The notes under the pieces were generated by a model, which searched no databases, was not told the origin of the DNA, and saw only the letters and a list, made by a program, of their open reading frames with translations. A stretch of 34,005 bases of DNA, taken from an uncultured Steroidobacter sp. Lineage in GTDB: Bacteria; Pseudomonadota; Gammaproteobacteria; Steroidobacterales; Steroidobacteraceae. Positions 25,201 to 32,590 of this stretch are shown here, in pieces. The stretch is taken from positions 1-34,005 of the forward strand of contig NZ_CALFXI010000124.1 in the NCBI RefSeq assembly GCF_937958065.1, written 5' to 3'. The translations under genes and the position numbers were made by a program. Each line of letters begins with the position of its first letter. Position 1 is the first letter of the stretch.

Positions 25201-25647
25201 GACGAGTACGAGGTCGCACGCCTCTATACCGATGGTCGCTTCCAGCGTGCGCTCGACGCGCAGTTCGAAACGACCGGCCGTCTGGAACTTCGCCTGGCGC
25301 CACCGATCCTCACCCGCACGGATGCCCGCACCGGCCGACCCGCCAAACTCGCCTTCGCTGGCGCTTGGATGCTTCCGCTGCTCAAGGTGCTCGCGAGGTT
25401 CAAAGGCTTGCGGGAAAGCCCTCTGGATCTCTTTGCCTACAACCAAGAGCGCCGCTTGGAACGCCGACTCAGGGACGCCTACCTCGAGCGTATGCAGCAG
25501 GAGGCGCAATTGCTGACGTCGACGCGTCTGGAGCATGCGCGACAGCTGGCCGAGATGGCCATGTCTGTCCGAGGCTTCGGCCCGGTCAAGGCAGCGGGCG
25601 CGGAGAAAACGTTGAGTGCGCTGCTTGATGCGAGGACGGCGCCCTGA
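22258..25647 (+). CDS. Fused indolepyruvate/2-ketoacid ferredoxin oxidoreductase
   Basis: Single 1129-residue protein combining the subunits IorA and IorB. It starts with GTG, 2 bp after the dehydrogenase stop. N-terminal part: TPP-dependent transketolase-like domain (GFVSGYRGSPLGGVD, FGDDHAGKSSTTAHQSD). Central part: CAGCPHNTST near 429 and the TPP motif GDGT near 494-497 with NDAVAMTGGQP. A ferredoxin-like Fe-S region follows with Cys632, 635, 638, 644 and Cys665, 671, 676. C-terminal gamma domain: GVGGTG at 719-724 and DMTGLSQKGGAVFSH. It oxidatively decarboxylates aryl- or branched 2-ketoacids to acyl-CoA, reducing ferredoxin. Such fused forms occur in aerobic proteobacteria. With the upstream dehydrogenase it forms a complete route from amino acid to acyl-CoA. 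Confidence 0.92.
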   Translation: MSAISLDDKYDWHAPRALTSGRQALVALMLAQRELDRKRGYKTAGFVSGYRGSPLGGVDFEFRKARQTLEAADIFFQPGLNEDLALTSLAGTQQLGFLPDPKVEGVFGLWYGKGPGVDRSGDAIKHANLAGVAQRGGIVLAFGDDHAGKSSTTAHQSDLTLASWEVPVLYPASVAEIIEYGLAAFAMSRFAGSLVALKLVNETADGTAILAHDHLPDFIEPSLPEVAADVHHRSEVMAVLQQDARVVRQKLPRAGAFARANGLDGIRFGADRPRLLIATPGKAYPDVLAALEKLGIDAAAARHAGIGVYKIALLYPLEATALLAASDRADEIFFVEEKRAHAETQAKSIFYGQSRQPRICGKFSPESAALLPADAPLDIATVARALALRIERTIGDVGLKVPGFPAAVHALRAPKASHPVIAARRPTFCAGCPHNTSTKVPAGSFAFTGIGCHGMALLDPQRRPLPMGHMGAEGANWIGLARFTGTKHVFQNLGDGTYVHSGSLAIRAARAAGVNITYKILCNDAVAMTGGQPVEGEITVTDIARQVLAEGVRTVIVVSQDPSRFTGADVLPREIELRHRDELDQVQQRLREVKGVSVLIYDQVCAAEKRRRAKIQPPARPRKSVFINPLVCEGCGDCSVQSSCVAIQPLETEYGRKRRIDQSACNEDLSCLAGFCPSFVVLEGATSKRQHPLAARRDVPLPPALPGLASEGWDMLITGVGGTGVTTVAQIIAMAARIDGHAASVYDMTGLSQKGGAVFSHVRVYLPNGEAPPARLGAGEADAILACDLVASVSPEAMNVIAPKRSRVFVNTDVSSTAAFISDRDHEIDTHKLLAALAGTAENPPTRVAASTLAAAELGDTIYTNMLMLGLAWQAGAVPLSLASIERAIELNGRNKMDNLGAFSLGRAAHSQTAAMPPQPVSIDEFVEQRAADLRLYWNDRYAVRYRTLMQSVKAAAARVEGGDRFGWAVARGAYKLMAYKDEYEVARLYTDGRFQRALDAQFETTGRLELRLAPPILTRTDARTGRPAKLAFAGAWMLPLLKVLARFKGLRESPLDLFAYNQERRLERRLRDAYLERMQQEAQLLTSTRLEHARQLAEMAMSVRGFGPVKAAGAEKTLSALLDARTAP

Positions 25648-25737
25648 TGACCACCTTGTTGCCTGCAGGGAAATTTCGCTTGTCCCGAACGCGGACGTGC
25701 GTAGACTACTTGGCGGTGTTTGCCATGGATTTCGCCT

Positions 25738-26457
25738 GTGACCAACCCGCCCGCTCACTCCGGCCGTCTCGTGAAACCCGGCGCCGCGCTTAAGTCCTTC
25801 AGGACCGAGCGCGGGCTGACGTTGGCCGAGCTCAGCCAGAAGACCGGCCTGCAGCCATCGACGCTGTCGAAGATCGAGAACGGCAAGATCGAGACCACCA
25901 TCGATAAGCTGGTGCGCATCAGCGCCGCGCTGGACGTGAACATCGCCGATCTGTTCGGCTCGCCGAAAGAACAGGTCGCGCAGACACCGACCAGCCGCAT
26001 CCGCATGATCACGCGAGCGGGCGACGGCAAAGCGATCGTCTCGCCGCGCGCGGTCTACAACTATCCTGCGTTCGACCTGCTCAGCAAGAACCTCACGCCA
26101 TTGATCGTGGATGTGCGCGCAAAGAGCCTGGAAGAATTCGGTCCCTATCATCGTCACGCCGGCGAAGAATTCGTCTATGTACTGGAAGGCGAGCTCGCGT
26201 TCTTTTCCGATACCTACATGCCTGCGAATCTCAAGGCAGGCGACAGCGTGTACTTCGATAGCGGCATGGGCCACGCGTATGTCGCGGCCGGCGACCAGCC
26301 CTGCCGGATTCTCTGCGTGTTCACGACGCCGGAGAACCAGCCACTCGATCTGATCGAAGATACAACGGAAAGCGTGCCAACAGCCCCCGCGCTGAAACCA
26401 CCCGCGAAGCCCGCACCGAAATCTCCAGCCAAGAACAAGAAATCCGGCAAGAACTGA
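25738..26457 (+). CDS. XRE-family regulator with C-terminal cupin sensor domain
   Basis: DNA-binding regulator of 239 residues from the GTG at 25738; a TTG at 25720 would add six residues. HTH_XRE: RTERGLTLAELSQKTGLQPS, then TLSKIENGKIETT. Cupin: FGPYHRHAGEEFVYVLEG carries the H-x-H-x3-E metal motif, and GDSVYFDSGMGHAY the second cupin motif. The tail (about 25 residues) is rich in Pro, Lys and Ala and probably disordered. XRE-cupin regulators (PuuR-like) often control amine and amino acid catabolism by sensing a small ligand. It lies 90 bp after the ketoacid oxidoreductase gene on the same strand and may be co-transcribed. Confidence 0.9.
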   Translation: MTNPPAHSGRLVKPGAALKSFRTERGLTLAELSQKTGLQPSTLSKIENGKIETTIDKLVRISAALDVNIADLFGSPKEQVAQTPTSRIRMITRAGDGKAIVSPRAVYNYPAFDLLSKNLTPLIVDVRAKSLEEFGPYHRHAGEEFVYVLEGELAFFSDTYMPANLKAGDSVYFDSGMGHAYVAAGDQPCRILCVFTTPENQPLDLIEDTTESVPTAPALKPPAKPAPKSPAKNKKSGKN

Positions 26458-26538
26458 CAACCACGAGCGGGCAGCAGGCGAGACCCTTCTCTGCGGCTCG
26501 CTCTGCACGCCCCGGGTCATCGCAACTGTCGTATCGCT

Positions 26539-26558
26539 GACTGATCGGCTGATCAGTC
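26539..26558 (+). terminator. Perfect hairpin between regulator and hydrolase operon
   Basis: GACTGATC-GGCT-GATCAGTC, an 8-bp perfect stem with a 4-base loop, about 80 bp after the XRE-cupin stop and 60 bp before the next -35. It may terminate the regulator transcript, although what follows (CTTGCTCG) is a poor U-tract. As a 20-bp palindrome it could equally be an operator. Confidence 0.4.
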
Positions 26559-26617
26559 CTTGCTCGTGCTGCCCGTCATATTCGCGCTAGCAGCGACTCG
26601 CTGTCTGCCCTTTTTCA

Positions 26618-26652
26618 TTGACACAAGTTTTCCTTTACGACAATATTTTCCT
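26618..26652 (+). promoter_or_regulatory. Promoter of the hydrolase-peptidase-OPT operon
   Basis: TTGACA (26618-26623), a 17-bp spacer and CAATAT (26641-26646) about 46 bp before the start codon. The spacer AG-TTTTCCTTTACGA closely resembles that of the dehydrogenase operon promoter at 21138-21166, and GACAATATTTTCCT (26639-26652) is nearly repeated near glcG. Confidence 0.6.
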
Positions 26653-26692
26653 CACGTGACAATCGCACTGTGCGATTCACGCGAGGAACGAG

Positions 26693-28162
26693 ATGAACAA
26701 ATTCGCGGGTCGGCTCGTTTGCTTCGGTCTCATGGCCGTCACGGCTCTCACCGCGAGTTCGCCCGCGATGAGCCAGGAAGCCGGCTCGATGCGTACAGAT
26801 CGCATCGCCGGCCTGCCTGATTTCGTCGATGGAATATTGGCTCAGCAGCTTGCTCAGGAAGAAGTTGTAGGCGCGGTCGTGGCTGTCGTCGCCGATGGCA
26901 AGCCGCTCTTCTCGCGCGGCTACGGCTTCGCTGACATCGAACGGGGAATTCCCGTCGATGCGAACCAGACACTGTTTCGCGTCGCCTCGGTCACCAAGTT
27001 GTTCACCTTCACTGCGTTGATGCAGCTGGTCGATGCGGGCAAGGTCGATCTCGACGCGCCGGTCGATCGCTATCTGGATTTCCCGATTCCCGCCACTCGG
27101 GCGCATCCGATCCTCGTCAAGCACTTGCTCGACCACAGCGCCGGGTTCGAAGACAACGAAGACATCGCTGTGGATGGTCCGTCGAAGTTTCAGGAGCTCG
27201 GGACTTGGCTGCGCACGCACCTGCCCGCACGCGTGCGCGAGCCGGGAGCGGAGATCTCATATTCCAACTACGGCGCGACGCTGGCGGGCTACATCGTGCA
27301 GCGTGTCTGCGGTGAAGCGTTTTCCAGCTACGTCGATCGCCATGTTCTGCGGCCGCTGGGAATGAGCAGCAGCACCTTTTCGGAACCTGTCGGCCCCAAC
27401 GTCGCGGTCGGCTACAAACATGTCGACGGCCGACTGATCGCCAATCCCTACGAGTACTATCACAACGTCATGCCCGCCGGCGGCCTGTCCTCAACCGGCG
27501 AGGACATGATGCGATTCATGGTCGCCGAACTGAATGGGGGTGCATCGATACTGCCTGCCGCGGTGTTGAAGGAGATGTGGGAGACACGCCGCGCGAACGC
27601 CGCTGGATTGCCCGGCTTGGCCGCCGGCTTTCTCGTCTATAAGAGCGAAGCGCCGCGCATCGTCGGACACGGCGGTGACATTCGCGATTTCCATTCGATC
27701 GTGATGCTGATTCCCGAAGCGAAATTCGGCCTGTTTGTTTCCTTGTCCACGGGCAAAGTGAACATCGATGCGCGTACCGACATCCAAACCGCAATCATCG
27801 GTCGCCTGTTCCCTGCGGTTGCATCGAAACGTCTGCTCGTTTCCTCGGAGAAGCCGCTGCTTGGCACCTATCGAACCAATCGCCGCAACTACAGCGCGCC
27901 ACCATCACCGAAGCAGGACCTGATCGTCGAAGCCGTCGACGATTCGACCATCAGAACCCGCAGTTCGCGCGCAACGATCATCTGGGAAAGAATCGGCCCC
28001 GATCTGTACGAACAGGTCAGCGGCACGCGCCCCGGCGGCCCCTACAACCAATTGAAATTTCATGGGGACGCGGCCGATCCGAAGCTCTCCCTGAGTCAGA
28101 GCCCCCACATTCTCTATAGATACGTCGCTCCACCGGCGACTGTTACCTCGGAAGGAAATTAG
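26693..28162 (+). CDS. Secreted class C beta-lactamase-fold serine hydrolase
   Basis: Penicillin-binding-protein-like hydrolase of 489 residues with a signal peptide (about 1-28, ending AMSQE). Catalytic motifs: S99-V-T-K102 (RVASVTKLF), Y190-S-N192 and H326-G-G328. This is the S-x-x-K, Y-x-N, H/K-x-G set of the class C/esterase/D-aminopeptidase group. The C-terminal 100 residues form a separate beta-rich domain as in many family peptidases. It could cleave peptides (often D-amino acid containing) or esters; true beta-lactamase activity is not implied. Shine-Dalgarno GAGGAAC. The next gene, an M13 peptidase, starts 2 bp after its stop, so the two act together. Confidence 0.9.
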   Translation: MNKFAGRLVCFGLMAVTALTASSPAMSQEAGSMRTDRIAGLPDFVDGILAQQLAQEEVVGAVVAVVADGKPLFSRGYGFADIERGIPVDANQTLFRVASVTKLFTFTALMQLVDAGKVDLDAPVDRYLDFPIPATRAHPILVKHLLDHSAGFEDNEDIAVDGPSKFQELGTWLRTHLPARVREPGAEISYSNYGATLAGYIVQRVCGEAFSSYVDRHVLRPLGMSSSTFSEPVGPNVAVGYKHVDGRLIANPYEYYHNVMPAGGLSSTGEDMMRFMVAELNGGASILPAAVLKEMWETRRANAAGLPGLAAGFLVYKSEAPRIVGHGGDIRDFHSIVMLIPEAKFGLFVSLSTGKVNIDARTDIQTAIIGRLFPAVASKRLLVSSEKPLLGTYRTNRRNYSAPPSPKQDLIVEAVDDSTIRTRSSRATIIWERIGPDLYEQVSGTRPGGPYNQLKFHGDAADPKLSLSQSPHILYRYVAPPATVTSEGN

Positions 28163-28164
28163 CA

Positions 28165-30171
28165 ATGATGATCCGCCAGCTATCAGCATGGGCTGCGATT
28201 TCGATTTGCCTGGCGCAGGCCCAGTGGGCGGAAGCGGCCGACTACGGAGCGTCTGGATTCGACAAGTCCGGCATGGACCTCACGGTCAAACCCGGCGACG
28301 ACTTCTGGCAATACGCGAACGGTGCCTGGGCGCGCGACGTGAAGATGCCGGCGGACCAGTTCGCCTACGGTGTCGCTATCGAGTTGACCGAGCTATCCCG
28401 TCAGCGCACACGTGAAGTGCTCGAAGCGGCCCGCAAGATCGCTGGCTCGAAAACCGGCGCTGCCTACTCCGCCTACCTCGACGAAGCGACGATCGAGAGC
28501 GAAGGCCTGGGCCCGATTCGGCCTTGGTTGACCAAGGTACGCAGCCTCGCCTCCAAGCAGGGATTGCCGGCACTGCTGGCGGACGCGTCGCGCAATGGCA
28601 TTCCAACCCCGTTCAAGGTCAGCGTCAAACAAGACGACAAAGCGCCCGATAGTTATGTGCTGAACATCGACCAGGCCGGTCTCGGGATGCCGGATCGCGA
28701 CTACTACGTCGGATCGGCGCCGCAGGGTGAACAAGTGAGACAGGCCTACCTCGCGCACCTGACCAAGATTCTGCAGATTGCCGGCGAGAGCGAGGCAGCC
28801 GCGCGTGCGCAGGCCGTCCTGGACTTTGAAACGGCGATTGCAAACGGTCACTGGTCGCGCACCGAAGCTCGGGACGTTTCCAAGACATATAACAAAGTCA
28901 CATTCGCGGAGCTGCGAAAGAACGCGCCGGGATTCGACCTCACATCCTATCTACGCGCGATCGGCGCATCGAGCGACGAGGTGGTCCTTGGTCAACCCAG
29001 CGCAATCTACGCCGAAGCGAAGCAACTCGCTGCCGCGCCATTGCGAGTAATCAAGGATCAGCTACTGATACGGTCGCTCGAGACGTTTGCCGAGGTCTTG
29101 CCGAGCGAACTCGACCGCCAAACGTTCGCCTTCTATGGCTCCATTCTGTCGGGAACGCCCGAACAGGAACCCCGATGGAAACGCGGCGTGGACTTCACCA
29201 GCAGGATCCTCGCGGATGACGTGAGCAAAGATTACGTCGCGCGCTTCTTCCCACCCGCAACGAAGGCGCTGGCCAAGGAGATGGTCGACAACATCGTCGC
29301 GGCAATGGGCGCGCGCATCGACCGGCTGGAATGGATGACGCCGCAGACCAAGCAGAAAGCGCGCACGAAGCTGGCTGCCTTCACCGCGAAGATCGGCTAT
29401 CCCGATCGCTGGCGCGATTACTCGGCGCTCGAGATCCGGCGTGACGACGCGTTCGGCAATGCGCTGCGCGCCAACCAGTGGTTGCACGACTATGAGATGG
29501 GGAAGCTCGGCAAGCCCATCTATCGCTGGGAGTGGGCGCTAACCCCCATGACGGTCAACGCCTATGCCAACTACACGGGCGTCGAGATCGCGTTTCCTGC
29601 GGCCATCCTGCAGCCGCCCGCCTTCAATCCAAACGTCGACCCGGCGGTCAACTACGGAGCCATCGGTGTCGTTATCGGTCACGAAATCAGCCATCACTTC
29701 GACGACCAGGGCGGCAAGTACGATGCGTCCGGTCGACTGAACAACTGGTGGACCGAACAGGATCTGGCTGCGTTCAAGCGCCGCACCGAAGCGGTGATCG
29801 AACAATACGCCGCTTACGAGGCGCTGCCTGGTTTGAACATCAACGGCGCTCTGACCCTCGGCGAGAATGTTGCCGACTTGGCGGGCATCGCGCTTGCCTA
29901 CGATGCCTACGTGGCATCGCTCAAGGGCAAACAAGCGCCAGTCATCGACGGCCTCACCGGGGATCAACGTTTCTTCCTCGGTTGGGCCCAGGGCTGGCGC
30001 TGGGTGATTCGGGAGCCGGCGCTGAGGCACCAGGTGATGACCGATCCGCATACGCCACCGCATCAGCGCGTCTGGGTCGTGCGCAACCTGGACAGTTGGT
30101 ATGCGGCGTTCGGCGTGCAAGCCGGCGATGAGTTACATCTTCCCGAACAACAACGCTTGCGGATCTGGTAA
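28165..30171 (+). CDS. M13 family zinc metallopeptidase (neprilysin/PepO-like)
   Basis: Endopeptidase for oligopeptides, 668 residues. A signal peptide (about 1-24, ending EAADYG) indicates a periplasmic or extracellular location. The N-terminal M13 domain shows the standard KPGDDFWQYANGAWA. The catalytic zinc site is HEISH at 506-510 and the third ligand Glu567 in ENVAD (567-571). The substrate-binding NAYAN lies at about residue 462 (TVNAYANY). The C-terminus ends LRIW, similar to the usual terminal W motif. The start is 2 bp after the serine hydrolase stop; three consecutive-looking ATG choices exist at 28165. It is followed 15 bp later by the OPT transporter gene, which fits peptide cleavage coupled to import. 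Confidence 0.95.
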   Translation: MMIRQLSAWAAISICLAQAQWAEAADYGASGFDKSGMDLTVKPGDDFWQYANGAWARDVKMPADQFAYGVAIELTELSRQRTREVLEAARKIAGSKTGAAYSAYLDEATIESEGLGPIRPWLTKVRSLASKQGLPALLADASRNGIPTPFKVSVKQDDKAPDSYVLNIDQAGLGMPDRDYYVGSAPQGEQVRQAYLAHLTKILQIAGESEAAARAQAVLDFETAIANGHWSRTEARDVSKTYNKVTFAELRKNAPGFDLTSYLRAIGASSDEVVLGQPSAIYAEAKQLAAAPLRVIKDQLLIRSLETFAEVLPSELDRQTFAFYGSILSGTPEQEPRWKRGVDFTSRILADDVSKDYVARFFPPATKALAKEMVDNIVAAMGARIDRLEWMTPQTKQKARTKLAAFTAKIGYPDRWRDYSALEIRRDDAFGNALRANQWLHDYEMGKLGKPIYRWEWALTPMTVNAYANYTGVEIAFPAAILQPPAFNPNVDPAVNYGAIGVVIGHEISHHFDDQGGKYDASGRLNNWWTEQDLAAFKRRTEAVIEQYAAYEALPGLNINGALTLGENVADLAGIALAYDAYVASLKGKQAPVIDGLTGDQRFFLGWAQGWRWVIREPALRHQVMTDPHTPPHQRVWVVRNLDSWYAAFGVQAGDELHLPEQQRLRIW

Positions 30172-30186
30172 CGGCAGGGGTGTCCG

Positions 30187-32130
30187 ATGGCTGCCAGCGC
30201 GAGCATTGCAATCAACGATACCAGCGGTCGCGAGCTGTCACCGCTTGCGATCCTGATCGGCGTCCTGTTGACCGTCGTGTTCACGGCGGCCAATGTCTTT
30301 CTGGGATTGCGGATCGGCATCAACTTTGCCACCTCGATTCCCGCAGCGGTGCTGTCGATGGTGATGCTCCGCGCGTTGGGACAGTCGGGCATCCTTCAAA
30401 ACAACATCGTTCAGACGATTGCCTCGGCCGCCGGAACCTTGGCCTCGGTCATCTATGTTCTGCCCGGCCTGGTCATCGTCGGCTGGTGGGTGGGATTTCC
30501 GTTCTGGACCAGCTTTCTGGTTTGCGCGAGCGGAGGATTGCTGGGAGTGATGCTGTCGATTCCCTTGCGTCGCGCCCTGGTGGTTCGTTCCGGTCTCGCC
30601 TTTCCGGAGGGCCGGGCCGCCGCCGAGGTTCTCAAGGTGGGCTGCGCCGAGAGCTCGAGCGCAACCGGGGAAGCCAGAGCTGGTTTTATCGCTATCATTA
30701 GTGGCGCTGCACTGTCGGCGGGCTACGCGCTGCTGGGAGCCATGCGCGTCGTCGCCAGCGATGTTTCCTATTGGTTCCGCGTCGGTGGCGGCGCATCCGG
30801 CGTCAGCTTTTCATTTTCCCTGGCTCTGCTTGGCGTAGGGCATCTGATCGGAACCTCGGCCGGGCTGGCGGCGCTGCTCGGTGTCCTGTTGGCATACGGC
30901 TTTCTGACTCCGTTGCTCAGCGGCCTGCACGTGGCGCCTGGCACTGCAATGGAAGCAGCAATATGGACGTGGAGCCATGAGGTTCGCTTCATCGGCGCAG
31001 GCGCGATCGGCGCGGCCGCACTGTGGACGTTCTTCGGGCTGTTGCGACCGGTCATCGCGGGTCTTCGCGAGTCCCTGGCTCGACGCGACGACAGCGCATC
31101 GACCCCGGAGGAGCGCGATCTTTCGCCGCGCGTGATCGCACTGGTGACAACGACGCTGATCGCTCCCATCGCGATCGGGATCTATTCATTCATCCACAAA
31201 GGCGCGTTCGGCGACGCGAGCTGGCAGCTCGTGCTCTGCTGTGCGCTCTACGTGCTGATCGCCAGTGCATTCGTCGCCTCGGTCTGTGGCTACATGGCCG
31301 GCTTGGTCGGCTCATCGAGCAGTCCCATTTCCGGCGTGGGCATCCTCGTGATCGTCGGTATTGCTGCAATTCTCGCGTTGAGCTTCGGCTCGACGGGCAT
31401 CGCCACCGACGAGCAGTTGATCGCACTCGCCTTGTTCACGACCGCGTTCGTCATCGCCGCTGCCACGATCGCCAATGACAACCTACAGGATCTGAAAACC
31501 GGCCACCTCGTTGGTGCGACGCCTTGGAAACAGCAGCTGGCATTGATGATCGGCGTGGTTGCCGGCGCCCTGACGATCCCTGTGGTGCTCGATCTGCTGG
31601 CCCGCACATACGGCTTTGGCGATGTTTCATCCGCCCATCCTCAAGCGCTCCCCGCGCCTCAGGCGACGTTGATCACGGCACTCGCGAAAGGCACCCTCGC
31701 GGGCGATCTGGACTGGTCACTGATCGGAGCGGGCGTTGCTATCGGCGCGGTCGCCATCGTTTTGGATGCCGCGGTTCGCAGGACCGGCAAAGCCGGCTTA
31801 CCTCCTCTCGCCGTGGGCATCGGTATCTATCTGCCAATGACACTGACGCTGCCGATCATCGTCGGTGCGTTGTTGAGTCACGTCTGGCGACAACGAACGC
31901 CCGATCCGGCCAAACATCGGGTAGCCGTCCTGATGGCCTCTGGCCTCATTGTGGGCGAAAGCCTCTTTGGGGTGCTGCTCACGATTCCGATCGCGTTGAC
32001 TGGGAACGCCGCACCAGTCGCCTTGGTGGATGGCTCGTTCGCAGGACCGGCGCGAGTGATCGGCGTCTTACTTTTCTTGGGAATCGCCAGTTACTGCTAC
32101 CGTGAGATCGAGCGCGAGCCTTGCCGCTGA
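30187..32130 (+). CDS. OPT family transporter (oligopeptide/metal-chelate type)
   Basis: Inner-membrane carrier of 647 residues with roughly 14-16 hydrophobic segments. The N-terminal OPT signature reads VFTAANVFLGLRIGINFATS, then NNIVQTIASAAGTLASVIY. Prokaryotic OPT proteins move short peptides, siderophore-metal complexes or metal chelates driven by ion gradients. Shine-Dalgarno GGCAGGGGTG. Following a secreted hydrolase and an M13 endopeptidase, import of their peptide products is the natural reading. The last 150 bp are overlapped on the other strand by the abnormal tail of the MAPEG-like frame. Confidence 0.92.
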   Translation: MAASASIAINDTSGRELSPLAILIGVLLTVVFTAANVFLGLRIGINFATSIPAAVLSMVMLRALGQSGILQNNIVQTIASAAGTLASVIYVLPGLVIVGWWVGFPFWTSFLVCASGGLLGVMLSIPLRRALVVRSGLAFPEGRAAAEVLKVGCAESSSATGEARAGFIAIISGAALSAGYALLGAMRVVASDVSYWFRVGGGASGVSFSFSLALLGVGHLIGTSAGLAALLGVLLAYGFLTPLLSGLHVAPGTAMEAAIWTWSHEVRFIGAGAIGAAALWTFFGLLRPVIAGLRESLARRDDSASTPEERDLSPRVIALVTTTLIAPIAIGIYSFIHKGAFGDASWQLVLCCALYVLIASAFVASVCGYMAGLVGSSSSPISGVGILVIVGIAAILALSFGSTGIATDEQLIALALFTTAFVIAAATIANDNLQDLKTGHLVGATPWKQQLALMIGVVAGALTIPVVLDLLARTYGFGDVSSAHPQALPAPQATLITALAKGTLAGDLDWSLIGAGVAIGAVAIVLDAAVRRTGKAGLPPLAVGIGIYLPMTLTLPIIVGALLSHVWRQRTPDPAKHRVAVLMASGLIVGESLFGVLLTIPIALTGNAAPVALVDGSFAGPARVIGVLLFLGIASYCYREIEREPCR

Positions 32131-32530
32131 ACGGCTGACTGACGCCACCATCCAGGGCGGGAATGTTGCCGGTCCTCCATCCGCCCCCAGGCACCGACAG
32201 CGCGAACACCGCCATCACTTGGATTAAGAAACCTGGGGCTCGTTTTGGGGGAGAGACGATGTAGCCCCGGAAGTACAGTATCCGTCCGACGATCCATGCC
32301 GAGCCGAATAGCGACGCCCACATCGGACTCCAATAAATCGCAAACAGCCACATCGCGGGCAAGAAGATCGGCATCCATTCCAGCGTGTTGGTGTGAGCTC
32401 GATTGCACCGTTCCAGGTATGCGTCAGCAGTCATAGCAGGCGCGAGGATGCCTGTCTTGGCGTGAGCACGTGCAACGACAAGCGCCATCGCGAAACAGAG
32501 GAGGCGCGCCAGCAATGTAACGATCGCCAC
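31979..32530 (-). CDS. MAPEG-like membrane protein with abnormal, run-on C-terminus
   Basis: Small membrane protein of the MAPEG/glutathione-metabolism family. It starts with GTG at 32528-32530 and gives about 183 residues, although members are usually about 130. The first 110 look normal (AYLERCNRAHTNTLEWMPIFLPAMW, AWIVGRILYFRGYIVSPPKR). After VMAVFALSVPGG (about 32200) the sequence becomes low-complexity Arg/Ser and runs into the 3' end of the OPT gene. The adjacent frame continues as VGAWGRMEDR, reminiscent of the family's G-A-L-G-R-I turn, so a one-base indel near a CCCCC run (32184-32188) is suspected. Function, if any, is unknown. Confidence 0.65.
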   Translation of the reverse strand: MAIVTLLARLLCFAMALVVARAHAKTGILAPAMTADAYLERCNRAHTNTLEWMPIFLPAMWLFAIYWSPMWASLFGSAWIVGRILYFRGYIVSPPKRAPGFLIQVMAVFALSVPGGGWRTGNIPALDGGVSQPFSGKARARSHGSSNWRFPRKVRRRSLAPVLRTSHPPRRLVRRSQSTRSES

Positions 32531-32590
32531 AAAGCAGTAGCCTGCACATCATCCACCGCTCGATGCTTTCAAACTGTCAGCGCGTAATCC

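Noticed and set aside
24379..26520. Long (713-codon) minus-strand frame opposite the ketoacid oxidoreductase and XRE-cupin genes
   Set aside because: Arg/His-rich with no family sequence, while the plus strand encodes clear motifs throughout; a GC-driven shadow.
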